From Ignavibacteria bacterium (lineage in GTDB: Bacteria; Bacteroidota; Ignavibacteria; Ch128b), in contig VGVX01000020.1 in NCBI GenBank assembly GCA_016873845.1, positions 1 through 37,674 on the forward strand: 37,674 bases of DNA, given 5' to 3'. The number at the start of each line of letters is the position of its first letter. The stretch's first letter is position 1. Of this stretch, positions 16,334 to 24,062 are shown one piece after another. Below the pieces are notes generated by a model that was not told the DNA's origin, did no database searches, and saw nothing but the letters and a program-made list of their open reading frames with translations. The position numbers and the translations under genes were made by a program.

Positions 16334-16367
16334 TTTACTTAATAATTCTAAGGTTTTTCTTTTATAA

Positions 16368-16399
16368 CAAATTTAGAGATTTAATCGCTTGAAATACAA
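16368..16399 (-). promoter_or_regulatory. Possible Bacteroidota-type promoter for larE-larB
   Basis: On the minus strand TTG (16397-16399) is followed after 21 bases by TAAATTTG (16368-16375), matching TAnnTTTG. The larE ATG lies about 34 bases downstream of the -7 box. The region is AT-rich, so a chance match is possible. Confidence 0.35.
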
Positions 16400-16486
16400 G
16401 TCATCATTTATAATATTTGTAATAACTGGTATTGACAGGTTTGTTTTTTCAAATACTGCTCGTCTAAACTAAATAATATTTATTTA

Positions 16487-16525
16487 TATGAATCCTTCGA
16501 ACTATTTATTAATGCAGGATTCATA
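16487..16525. promoter_or_regulatory. 10-bp inverted repeat in the leader of the symporter operon
   Basis: Perfect arms TATGAATCCT (16487-16496) and AGGATTCATA (16516-16525) are separated by 19 bases. The repeat ends 17 bases upstream of the AAAGGAG ribosome-binding site of the first small membrane protein. Its placement fits either a protein operator or an RNA hairpin in the 5' leader. It is not followed by a T-run, so it is not a terminator. Confidence 0.5.
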
Positions 16526-16562
16526 CTAAGTAGTTTTTCATAAAGGAGAAAATAAAAGAAAG

Positions 16563-16772
16563 ATGGATTTTTTTAACTCTTGGCTTCCATTTCTTTATCT
16601 ATATGGAATCGGGGGCGCGTTCTTCGGCTTTGGTTTATATATTTTAGTTAGAAGCAAAGCTCTAAATTTGAAAAATAAACTTCATGAGAAATGGATGCGC
16701 TATTTGGTTTTTGGGTTTTTCTACATGATGGCAATTCATTTTCTATTGATTGTTTTAGCTTTGTACCTATAA
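16563..16772 (+). CDS. Small two-helix membrane protein A, symporter-associated
   Basis: 69 residues, almost entirely membrane-embedded. Helix 1 is about 6-28, containing LYLYGIGGAFFGFGLYILV. A basic loop (RSKALNLKNKLHEKWMR) follows, and helix 2 is about 46-68 (YLVFGFFYMMAIHFLLIVL). It is clearly paralogous to the next gene: both share Y-x-Y-x-x-GG-x-FF-x-x-GL, a Lys-rich loop and FGFFY-x-M-x-x-H-x-LLI. AAAGGAG lies 14 bases before the ATG. Position at the head of a sodium:solute symporter operon suggests an accessory subunit. It differs from the DUF4212 small symporter subunit as I know it. I do not recognise a named family. Confidence 0.82.
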   Translation: MDFFNSWLPFLYLYGIGGAFFGFGLYILVRSKALNLKNKLHEKWMRYLVFGFFYMMAIHFLLIVLALYL

Positions 16773-16810
16773 TTAATATTTCAATATGAAATAAAAGAAA
16801 GCAGCGTTTT

Positions 16811-17023
16811 ATGACAGCAGTTCTGGAAATTTGGATTTCTTATTTCTACATGTATTTGGTAGGCGGAATATTTTTCGTAATTGGTCTGCTTATAACTCAC
16901 AAAGCCGGATCGATGACCTTGAAGAAAAAAAATCATCGATACTATTTTAGACTTTTAATATTTGGTTTCTTTTATTTTATGATACTACACGCACTTTTAA
17001 TTTTTGCAGGATTATATTGGTGA
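16811..17023 (+). CDS. Small two-helix membrane protein B, symporter-associated
   Basis: 70 residues, paralogue of the gene before it. Helix 1 is about 8-30 (YFYMYLVGGIFFVIGLLI), the loop is HKAGSMTLKKKNHRYYFR, and helix 2 is about 48-69 (LLIFGFFYFMILHALLIFAG). The conserved pieces are the GG motif in helix 1, the FGFFY start of helix 2 and a helix-2 His. The 13 bases AAATAAAAGAAAG upstream (16789-16801) are repeated exactly before the first copy (16550-16562), so gene and leader were probably duplicated together. The symporter ATG follows 3 bases after its stop, which points to tight translational coupling and a shared complex. Function inferred from context only. Confidence 0.82.
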   Translation: MTAVLEIWISYFYMYLVGGIFFVIGLLITHKAGSMTLKKKNHRYYFRLLIFGFFYFMILHALLIFAGLYW

Positions 17024-17026
17024 TTT

Positions 17027-19126
17027 ATGAATAACATTCACAGCATTGGAACTGGAATAGATTGGATTGTAATGGCAGTTTATTTTATTGCCATTATGTT
17101 GTTCGGAAGTTATTTCGGACGTTACAATCGTACTACAACCGATTTCTTTTTTGGCGGGAGAAGATTTGCTTGGTGGCTTATTGCGATGTCAATTGTAGCA
17201 ACAGGTGTCGGCAGCCATAGCTTTATAAAATATTCAGCAAAGGGATTCGAACACGGTATCTCTTCGACAATGGCGTATATGAATGATTGGTTCTTCGTTC
17301 CATTCTTCATGTTTGGCTGGCTTCCGATTTTAGTCTATACAAAAATCAGATCTATCCCGGAATATTTTGAAAAACGTTTCAGTCCATCCGCAAGATTTTT
17401 AGCGACACTTCTGCTGCTACTTTACATGGTCGGATACGTCGGAATTGGATTTCTAACAATGGGCAAAGCGATTCTTCCGCTTCTTCCACCGAGTTTTGAT
17501 TTTGGAATTTTTCAATTCGATGTTACATTGATGGGACTGATCATCGTTATCGCATTTATTACAGGCGCCTACATAACATTCGGCGGTCAAACTGCAGTTA
17601 TCTTCACTGATCTTCTCCAAGGTTTCATTCTGATTTTTGCAGGTATGTTCGTTTTTCTTTTGGGCATAGACTATGTCGGTGGATTTCAAGTTTTCTGGAG
17701 TGTTCTCCCAACCGAATGGAAATTACCACTTGCAAAGTTTAACACGCCACCAGATTTTAATTTCGTCGGAATCTTTTGGCAGGATGGAGTTGCTGGCTCC
17801 ATTGGATTTTTATTTATGAACATGGGGCTAGTGATGCGTTTCATGTCAACAAAAAGCGTTGACGAGGGACGAAAAGCCGCTGCATTTAATATACTTTTTA
17901 TGCTTCCGCTCTCTGCGATAGTTGTCGGAAATGCCGGCTGGATTGGTAAAGCAATTTCGATTACAAGCCCTGATGTTGTAAGCCCGAACACTCATCCTGA
18001 TCAAATTTTTGTTGTAGTTGCAAATGTTATCGCTCAGCCTGGAGTGTTTGGATTTATAATGGCAGCGCTAACTGCAGCTTTAATGTCAACGGTCGATACT
18101 TTGATAAATGCAATTGCGGCTATCTATATAAATGATATTCATCGCCCTGTAAAGAAATGGTTGAAAAAGCAGTCTTCATCCTTTAAGAAGGAAGACAAAC
18201 GAGAATTGTTTGCCGCAAGAATTGCCTCGATAGTGTTTACTTCTGTTGGTGTATTGGCTGTAATTCCTTTTAGTCAATTCCCTACGGTCTATGAAGCTCA
18301 TGGATACTTTCATTCAACTCTTACACCGCCGCTTGTTGTAGCAATATTTTTCGGAGTTCTTTGGAAAAGATTCACACCTGCGGCAGTGATCACAACATTT
18401 ATTGCAGGCGTTGCAATGATGATGCTTGGTGCATATTATCCAAATCCGTTGATCGCAATCTTTGATCATGGTACACCGATGGATCCAAAGCATCCCTATA
18501 TCTATATTGGAGCGTTATATAATACTTTCGTGTGTGTGGCAATTGGAGTTGTGGTTGCTTTTACTACAAAGCAACAAAGACGATTAATAAAGAAATTACG
18601 CGATAAGAAAAACGACCGCGGAATAATGGTCGTTGTTACGTTTATTATCGCAATTATCTTCAGTGCAATAATTTTTAATGCCGCCAGTTTAGCTGTTCTG
18701 TTAATCTTAAGTCTGACTTTAATTGCATTAGTCGCTCTTGCATCGACTTATTATATAAAATATGATGAAAACGAAAAGACGGAAGGATTAACTATTTGGT
18801 CAATTGAAAAAGCTAAAGAATTCTTCAAGGGGGGAAAGGTAAATGAGAAGGAAGGAAAGGTCATTAAAGTCCAATGGAAAATTAAAGATGATGAAGATGA
18901 TGATACGGTCAATTGTTCAAAGAGCGATATGAAAAAAATGTCCGCAGAAGTCGGCGACCTAGTTTATTTGTGCGATGCAAGAAAGATTTTCGGCGGGCTC
19001 AAATCCATTCACTCTGTATATGGCAAACCACATGATGAAGATGGGGTTGTTTATATAACTAAGGATCAGAAAAAAACTGGTATATTCGTGAAGGGTAAAA
19101 AGCTTACTGCTGAGAAAGAGATGTAG
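17027..19126 (+). CDS. Sodium:solute symporter (SSS family) with soluble C-terminal tail
   Basis: Inner-membrane secondary transporter of 699 residues with the LeuT-like SSS core. TM1 starts at DWIVMAVYFIAIMLFGSYFG, then DFFFGGRRFAWWLIAMSIVA, IRSIPEYFEKRFSP, GGQTAVIFTDLLQGFILIFA (about 186-205) and LMSTVDTLINAIAAIYINDI (about 355-374), all typical family motifs, including the Ser/Thr-rich Na+ site region in TM8. About 13-15 hydrophobic segments extend to about residue 580. A charged tail of about 95 residues follows (605-699; SVYGKPHDEDGVVYI near the end), which is not part of the basic SSS fold. Substrate unknown. It is cotranscribed with the two small membrane proteins. Confidence 0.92.
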   Translation: MNNIHSIGTGIDWIVMAVYFIAIMLFGSYFGRYNRTTTDFFFGGRRFAWWLIAMSIVATGVGSHSFIKYSAKGFEHGISSTMAYMNDWFFVPFFMFGWLPILVYTKIRSIPEYFEKRFSPSARFLATLLLLLYMVGYVGIGFLTMGKAILPLLPPSFDFGIFQFDVTLMGLIIVIAFITGAYITFGGQTAVIFTDLLQGFILIFAGMFVFLLGIDYVGGFQVFWSVLPTEWKLPLAKFNTPPDFNFVGIFWQDGVAGSIGFLFMNMGLVMRFMSTKSVDEGRKAAAFNILFMLPLSAIVVGNAGWIGKAISITSPDVVSPNTHPDQIFVVVANVIAQPGVFGFIMAALTAALMSTVDTLINAIAAIYINDIHRPVKKWLKKQSSSFKKEDKRELFAARIASIVFTSVGVLAVIPFSQFPTVYEAHGYFHSTLTPPLVVAIFFGVLWKRFTPAAVITTFIAGVAMMMLGAYYPNPLIAIFDHGTPMDPKHPYIYIGALYNTFVCVAIGVVVAFTTKQQRRLIKKLRDKKNDRGIMVVVTFIIAIIFSAIIFNAASLAVLLILSLTLIALVALASTYYIKYDENEKTEGLTIWSIEKAKEFFKGGKVNEKEGKVIKVQWKIKDDEDDDTVNCSKSDMKKMSAEVGDLVYLCDARKIFGGLKSIHSVYGKPHDEDGVVYITKDQKKTGIFVKGKKLTAEKEM

Positions 19127-19177
19127 AGTTTCTAAAATAATTTAGATAAGGGGATTGAAGTTGAACAATTTTAAAAA

Positions 19178-19765
19178 TTAAATCCCAAGAATTATTTTAT
19201 CAACAAACACTTTCCACTCATTCTCGATTGAAATTTCATTTGCTGGTTTCTTTGAATCGACTTTCGACATTAAAATTAATCCGCGTGCAAACCGCGCTAT
19301 CATTTGGGCAAGAGGTTTAGTTTCTTCTTCTAAGTACTTTTCCTTTTTAAAGTGATCTTTTAACAAATTGAATAGAAATTTTTCTTCTGATTCGATCAGA
19401 CTGAAATAAGGCGACTTCTCATCAAGCAAGTGCATCAATCCAACGGCATCAATTTGAATTTGAGTCAAGTTGCTTCCGTCATCAAAAGTTTTTTGACGAA
19501 TATGCAAATATTCGATAAGTTTTTCGTTTAAAGTTTGATCTTTGTTCTTCTCAAGCTGTAAAAGTTCTTTTGAAAACTCATTCAATTCAAACTTGATCAC
19601 AGCATTGAACACTTCTTCTTTGGTTTTGTAATAATGATAGAGGGTCGCTTTGCCCATTCTTAAATCGCCAGCAATATCATTCATCGAAGTTTTTTTGAAT
19701 CCGTATCTTGCAAACCTCTCCCTCGCGGACTTTATTATTAATTCTTTTCGTGGATTATTTTTCAA
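19178..19765 (-). CDS. TetR-family transcriptional regulator
   Basis: 195 residues. The N-terminal helix-turn-helix domain is ARERFARYGFKKTSMNDIAGDLRMGKATLYHYYKTKEEVF (about 14-53), the classical TetR pattern with TLYHYYKTKEE as recognition-helix end. The remaining helical domain would bind an effector and dimerise; it is rich in charged residues and shows no identifiable ligand signature. The gene lies 9 bases after a DUF6265 gene on the same strand, so they share a transcript. It converges with the symporter gene. Targets unknown; autoregulation of the pair is a common but unproven arrangement. Confidence 0.9.
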   Translation of the reverse strand: MKNNPRKELIIKSARERFARYGFKKTSMNDIAGDLRMGKATLYHYYKTKEEVFNAVIKFELNEFSKELLQLEKNKDQTLNEKLIEYLHIRQKTFDDGSNLTQIQIDAVGLMHLLDEKSPYFSLIESEEKFLFNLLKDHFKKEKYLEEETKPLAQMIARFARGLILMSKVDSKKPANEISIENEWKVFVDKIILGI

Positions 19766-19774
19766 AGTTTTTCT

Positions 19775-20260
19775 CTATTTTTTTTCACGTTCAAATTTCC
19801 ATGTGAGTGAATTCGTTTTTCCATTTAATATTCCTGTCACCTCCGCAATAAGAACTTTAGATTTATCGAGTTTATATTTTATCACTTGCGGAAAATCGTG
19901 TTCTGGATTTTCGAAAATCACTTCTCCGTTTTTTATTTCGACCATTTCGAATTCAGTTTCTTTTTTTCCTCCAGGACTTGCGATATAAAAAAGTTTCTTA
20001 TCCCTTTCAACAATTCTCAAATATTCAAAAAATACTTTGCCGGATTTTGAAATAGTTCTATTGACTCCAAGCATAATTCCATTTCGTGGTTCAATCCAAA
20101 ATTCTTCAACCGATTGGGGTTCTGTTTGAGATTTCCAGGAACCAGTGAGCCAGGTGAGATTTTCAATTAAATATTCTTGTGCAGAGACATAGATCGGAAA
20201 AAATAACAGTGCAGTTAAAATTGTAATAAAAATGCTTGATTTTAGGTTAATATTTACCAT
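19775..20260 (-). CDS. Secreted DUF6265-family protein
   Basis: 161 residues with a signal peptide at about 1-27 (ends YVSAQ), so periplasmic or exported. The body matches the DUF6265 pattern: WLTGSWKS near the N-terminus, EEFWIEPRNGIMLGVNRTIS, FFEYLRI, YIASPGGKKETEF, and the distinctive FENPEHDFPQVIKYK. The fold is expected to be a small lipocalin-like barrel. No biochemical function is established to my knowledge. First gene of a two-gene unit with the TetR regulator; divergent from the ppiD-like gene. Confidence 0.8.
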   Translation of the reverse strand: MVNINLKSSIFITILTALLFFPIYVSAQEYLIENLTWLTGSWKSQTEPQSVEEFWIEPRNGIMLGVNRTISKSGKVFFEYLRIVERDKKLFYIASPGGKKETEFEMVEIKNGEVIFENPEHDFPQVIKYKLDKSKVLIAEVTGILNGKTNSLTWKFEREKK

Positions 20261-20354
20261 TTATAAAAGAAAGCAATTAAAAATTATTCTATCTCGATTT
20301 TGTTTCAACTTATGTTTTTATCATAAATTCTTCAATAAAAACCAAAGAGCGAAA

Positions 20355-20385
20355 TTGATTTTATAACTCTATCACCCTATATTTG
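20355..20385 (+). promoter_or_regulatory. Bacteroidota-type promoter for the ppiD-like gene
   Basis: TTG (20355-20357), a 20-base spacer and TATATTTG (20378-20385) fit the TTTG / TAnnTTTG consensus with ideal spacing. Transcription would start near 20392, about 37 bases before the ATG, leaving room for the AGGAGA ribosome-binding site at 20415-20420. Confidence 0.55.
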
Positions 20386-20428
20386 TTAGCTTTTTTTAAC
20401 GTTTATTGATTAATAGGAGAACTAAAGC

Positions 20429-22531
20429 ATGGCAATTATGACCAAAATGCGGGATAATATGCCTGTCATTCTAATTGGATTAGTAGTTGTATTTTTGATT
20501 ACGATTATTTTCGATTGGGGAATGGGATATCTCGGACTCGATACTGGAAGACAAAATCCTGTTATTGGAGAAATTAATGGCAAGGAAATTACTTACTTGG
20601 AATTCAATCAACTTGTTGAACGCGCACGCGAAAACCAAAAAGCACAGAGCGGTCAAGATATTGAAGATGATCAGTTCGAAACTTTCCGACAGCAGGTTTG
20701 GGATGCGTATGTAACCCAAATCTTAATCGAACAGCAAATCGAAAAGTGGGGAATTAATGTTACAGATGATGAAATTCGCGATATCATTTTGGGAGAAGAT
20801 CCTCCTGAATTCTTAAAACGAAATTTCATTGATTCACTTGGCAATTTCAACCGTTCTATTTATGAACAAGCACTCATGGATCCAAGAAATAAAGAAGCTC
20901 TCGTTCAGGCCGAAGATGCAGTGAAACAACAGCAGCTACAGGAAAAATTGCAGAGTTTTATTCAAGCTTCGATAGTAATTCCCGAAAACGATATTAAGAG
21001 AAAATTTAAGGAACAAAGTCTTTCAGCAGATGCAAAGTTTGTTCTATTCGATCCAAATACAATCCCGGATGACCAAGTTAAAGTTACAGATGAAGAATTA
21101 AAAAATTATTACAACAAAAATCTCGACCTCTATAAAATTGAAGCGCAGAGAAAATTGAAACACGTAATGTTCAGAGAGGTCGCAACAAAATCTGACAGCG
21201 AATCAGTTTTTAAAGGATTGAAATCAATTGCCGAGGAAGCAAAACGTGATACTGACTTTGCCAGTATTGTAAAAATTTATTCAACAAAACCTTACCAGGA
21301 AAAAGCATTTCCCCATGGTTCACTTCCAAAAGAAGGTGAAAAGGTTTTGTATTCGGGAAAAGCTGGCAATGTCGTGGGCCCAGCTCCAACGTATGATGGA
21401 TATTCTGTTTTCAAAATTGTGAGAGACAGCACCGCTCAAGATGAGTATGTTTTAGCTTCTCACGTATTGATAAATTTTGGCGTCGACACTTCTTTAGCGT
21501 TAAAGAAAATTAATGAAATTCTTGCCGATCTGCGAAGTGGAGCTGACTTTTCTAAAACCGCAAAAGATTATTCACAAGATCCAGTGTCTGCAGCACAGGG
21601 GGGCGATTTAGGATGGTTTGGAAAAGGGATGATGGTTCCGGAATTTGAAAAAGCTGCATACGGCGCGAGGATCGGTGAATTAGTTGGGCCAGTTAAAACA
21701 AACTATGGCTTCCACATAATAAAAGTGTTCGACAAAAGTAAAAGAGTTGTAATTGCTGCCGAGTTAAACAATCCGGTAAAAGTCTCCGCACAAACCCGCG
21801 AAGAAATTTATAATGCGGCGACTGATTTTGCGTATATCATAGACAAAGGAAGTGATTTCGACAAAGAAGCTGAATTAATGAAATATCCCGTCCAAGAGAC
21901 AACCCCATTTAATGATAAAACAGAATTCGTTCCCGGAATCGGAATGCACAAAGCTATTGTCAAATTCGCTTTTGAAAACAATCTCGGGGATGTCAGTGAC
22001 GTTTTTAGAATTCAGAATGGCTATGTTGTTGTGAAAGTTTCGGAAGTTATTAACTCCGGAGTAAAAACATTTGAAGAAGTTAAGGATGGAATAAAACCAA
22101 CCGTGTTGCGTGAAAAGAAAATGGAAATGATGAAAAAGAAAGCCGAAGAAATGAAAAAGAAAATTCCTTCTGGAGAAAGTTTGGATTATTTAACTTCGGT
22201 AGATCCAAGTCTGCTCACAACTCAAACCGGATCATTTAATTACGGGCAATTTGTCGGCGGAGGCGTTGGAAGAGATTTTAATTTCAATTATACAGCTTTC
22301 ACTATGAAACCGAATCAACAACTATCTCAACCAATTAAAGGAAACCGCGGTTACTATTTAATTCAATTGGTTTCGAAGTCGGATTTTGACACAACTGCCT
22401 ACAGTGTTCAAAAAAATATTTTACGAAATCAGATCTTTCAGGAAAAAAGATCGCAATTATTTAATAATTGGCTGAACGAGCTGAAAAAGACATCTAACAT
22501 TGAAGACTATCGGTACAAATATTATAGATAG
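20429..22531 (+). CDS. ppiD: PpiD-type peptidyl-prolyl isomerase/foldase
   Basis: Membrane-anchored periplasmic chaperone that helps fold exported and outer-membrane proteins. 700 residues. A short cytoplasmic N-terminus and one transmembrane helix (about 12-30, VILIGLVVVFLITIIF) precede a SurA-N/PpiD chaperone region (VIGEINGKEITYLEFNQLVE, about 44-220). A divergent parvulin-like repeat follows at about 235-330. A well-conserved parvulin domain spans about 337-440 (LASHVLIN, DFSKTAKDYSQDP, GGDLGWFGKGMMVPEFEKAA, YGFHIIKV). A C-terminal chaperone segment completes it. AGGAGA lies 8 bases before the ATG, and a hairpin terminator closes the gene. The symbol follows architecture; orthology to E. 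coli PpiD is approximate. Confidence 0.88.
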   Translation: MAIMTKMRDNMPVILIGLVVVFLITIIFDWGMGYLGLDTGRQNPVIGEINGKEITYLEFNQLVERARENQKAQSGQDIEDDQFETFRQQVWDAYVTQILIEQQIEKWGINVTDDEIRDIILGEDPPEFLKRNFIDSLGNFNRSIYEQALMDPRNKEALVQAEDAVKQQQLQEKLQSFIQASIVIPENDIKRKFKEQSLSADAKFVLFDPNTIPDDQVKVTDEELKNYYNKNLDLYKIEAQRKLKHVMFREVATKSDSESVFKGLKSIAEEAKRDTDFASIVKIYSTKPYQEKAFPHGSLPKEGEKVLYSGKAGNVVGPAPTYDGYSVFKIVRDSTAQDEYVLASHVLINFGVDTSLALKKINEILADLRSGADFSKTAKDYSQDPVSAAQGGDLGWFGKGMMVPEFEKAAYGARIGELVGPVKTNYGFHIIKVFDKSKRVVIAAELNNPVKVSAQTREEIYNAATDFAYIIDKGSDFDKEAELMKYPVQETTPFNDKTEFVPGIGMHKAIVKFAFENNLGDVSDVFRIQNGYVVVKVSEVINSGVKTFEEVKDGIKPTVLREKKMEMMKKKAEEMKKKIPSGESLDYLTSVDPSLLTTQTGSFNYGQFVGGGVGRDFNFNYTAFTMKPNQQLSQPIKGNRGYYLIQLVSKSDFDTTAYSVQKNILRNQIFQEKRSQLFNNWLNELKKTSNIEDYRYKYYR

Positions 22532-22560
22532 TTTTTGATCAAAATTTTTATTTACTTATC

Positions 22561-22590
22561 AAGGCTGTTAAACTATAACAGCCTTTTTTT
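22561..22590 (+). terminator. Intrinsic terminator abutting the next start codon
   Basis: A perfect 10-bp stem, AAGGCTGTTA (22561-22570) and TAACAGCCTT (22576-22585), has a 5-base loop and runs into a seven-T tract (22584-22590). It is a strong terminator for the ppiD-like gene. The ATG of the following gene begins at 22591, the base after the T-run. Confidence 0.85.
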
Positions 22591-23310
22591 ATGAGAAAGA
22601 TTTTCTACATAATTATAATTTTTACTTCTTTAACCGCTCATGTATTCGGGCAGCCGCATGGCTATCGCCACAGCTTCAGCGGTTCGGTGAATTACATTAC
22701 AACTTCAAAAATGTTTTTAAATCCGCAATCATCCGATCCAATTGTACGAAACTCCCATTACAGATTTGATAAAATTTGGAGCTACTCTTTTGAATACAGA
22801 ATAAATCTTTACAACCAAACAATATTAGCCGGAGTAGGCGCCGAATATCTTTCAAAATTAAAAACTGATTTCCCAATGCGAGTTTTACGTAATGATCTAG
22901 TGCGAACAATGAACATCACAGATGGCTATGAATTAATTCCTATAGAATTTACAGGATATTATGTTTTCCCGTTCAGCGGAAATTCGTTTAGAATGGTAAT
23001 GGGAGGGGGATTCGGTGCTTACATTGGTAAACACGTAAGAAAAATCGGAGAGATTTCTGTTTCACCGGTTGAGAAAAAAATCACTTTCGGATTTCATGTT
23101 ACAGCAGGTGCCGAGTATTTTGTTTATGATTTTGTCTCAATAAGATTTGATATGAAGTTCAGAGATCCTGACTTCGAAGTGAAGAGCAAATACTCTCCAA
23201 CTGAAACAACTATAAACGGTGACCGGATTCGTGTATTGAACAATGAATTTTATTCGCGGATAAACGTAGATGGAATAAACTTTATTTTCGGTTTGGCAGT
23301 ACATTTTTAA
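22591..23310 (+). CDS. Outer-membrane beta-barrel-like protein, function unknown
   Basis: 239 residues. The signal peptide at about 1-20 (IIIIFTSLTAHVFGQ) supports this start codon despite its unusual position immediately after a terminator T-run with no ribosome-binding site. The mature protein shows alternating hydrophobic/polar strands, many aromatic residues, Gly-rich turns (MVMGGGFGAYIGKH) and a terminal Phe (GLAVHF), as expected for a small outer-membrane barrel of 8-10 strands. I do not recognise a family. A methyltransferase gene begins one base after its stop, so the two are cotranscribed. Confidence 0.78.
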   Translation: MRKIFYIIIIFTSLTAHVFGQPHGYRHSFSGSVNYITTSKMFLNPQSSDPIVRNSHYRFDKIWSYSFEYRINLYNQTILAGVGAEYLSKLKTDFPMRVLRNDLVRTMNITDGYELIPIEFTGYYVFPFSGNSFRMVMGGGFGAYIGKHVRKIGEISVSPVEKKITFGFHVTAGAEYFVYDFVSIRFDMKFRDPDFEVKSKYSPTETTINGDRIRVLNNEFYSRINVDGINFIFGLAVHF

Positions 23311-23311
23311 T

Positions 23312-23938
23312 ATGGGTAAAGAAAATTCACCGGGAAAAGAAATGTGGGATGAGAGATTTTCTTCCGAAGAATATGTTTACGGAAAGGAGCCAAATCAATT
23401 TTTAAAGTCAACCTATGAGAATAATCCAGCTCACTTTCAAAATCCAATACTACTCTTAGGAGACGGCGAGGGAAGAAATGGAGTTTATCTTGCATCAGAA
23501 CAGTTCGATGTAACCTCACTCGATTTTTCCGAGAAAGCTCTTGCAAAAGTAAGACTACTAGCTGAGGAAAATAATGTCACACTAAAAACGATTTTAAGCA
23601 ACATAAATGAATACGAATTCAAAAACGATTTCTGGGGAACGACTATATCGATTTATTTTCATCTTGATTCTTTCAGCCGAAAAAAACTTCATCAAAATGT
23701 AAAATCCTCTTTGAAATCGAATGGAATTTTCCTGCTTGAAGCTTACTCGCCACGTCAGCTTCAATTTGAAAGCGGCGGTCCTAAAAATATCGATTTACTC
23801 TACACGGTTGAAGAATTAAAAAACGACTTTAATGATTTTGAAATTATTCAATTGGACGAGGTGGAGACGATTCTGAACGAAGGAATACTTCATCAAGGTA
23901 AAGCTTCGGTCGTTAGGTTTCTTGGAAGAAAAAAGTAG
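23312..23938 (+). CDS. Class I SAM-dependent methyltransferase (TehB/thiopurine-like)
   Basis: 208 residues. The N-terminal MWDERFSSEEYVYGKEPNQF is typical of the TehB/TPMT-related branch. The SAM motif is ILLLGDGEGRNGVYLA (46-61), with Asp51 in place of the usual Gly/Cys. An acidic motif II follows in VTSLDFSEKAL, and SIYFHLDSFSRKKLHQNV is post-motif sequence. Members methylate small toxic compounds or metabolites; the substrate here is unknown. It is cotranscribed with the barrel-like gene (1-base gap), an odd pairing. Cytoplasmic. Class confident, subgroup moderately so. Confidence 0.82.
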   Translation: MGKENSPGKEMWDERFSSEEYVYGKEPNQFLKSTYENNPAHFQNPILLLGDGEGRNGVYLASEQFDVTSLDFSEKALAKVRLLAEENNVTLKTILSNINEYEFKNDFWGTTISIYFHLDSFSRKKLHQNVKSSLKSNGIFLLEAYSPRQLQFESGGPKNIDLLYTVEELKNDFNDFEIIQLDEVETILNEGILHQGKASVVRFLGRKK

Positions 23939-24062
23939 TTGTTTGTTAGAGATTCAATCTGTTGTGATAGTAGAAAAATGGTCGGCATTTTTTTCATTTC
24001 ACTAAAAATGTTAAATTGACCAGCAATTCATATAAGAGAATGGTTACAATTAAATAAAAATT

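Noticed and set aside
16563-17023. Small proteins as DUF4212 symporter subunits
   Set aside because: Length and context are similar, but the DUF4212 sequence pattern as I know it is not visible and there are two copies. A profile search would settle it.
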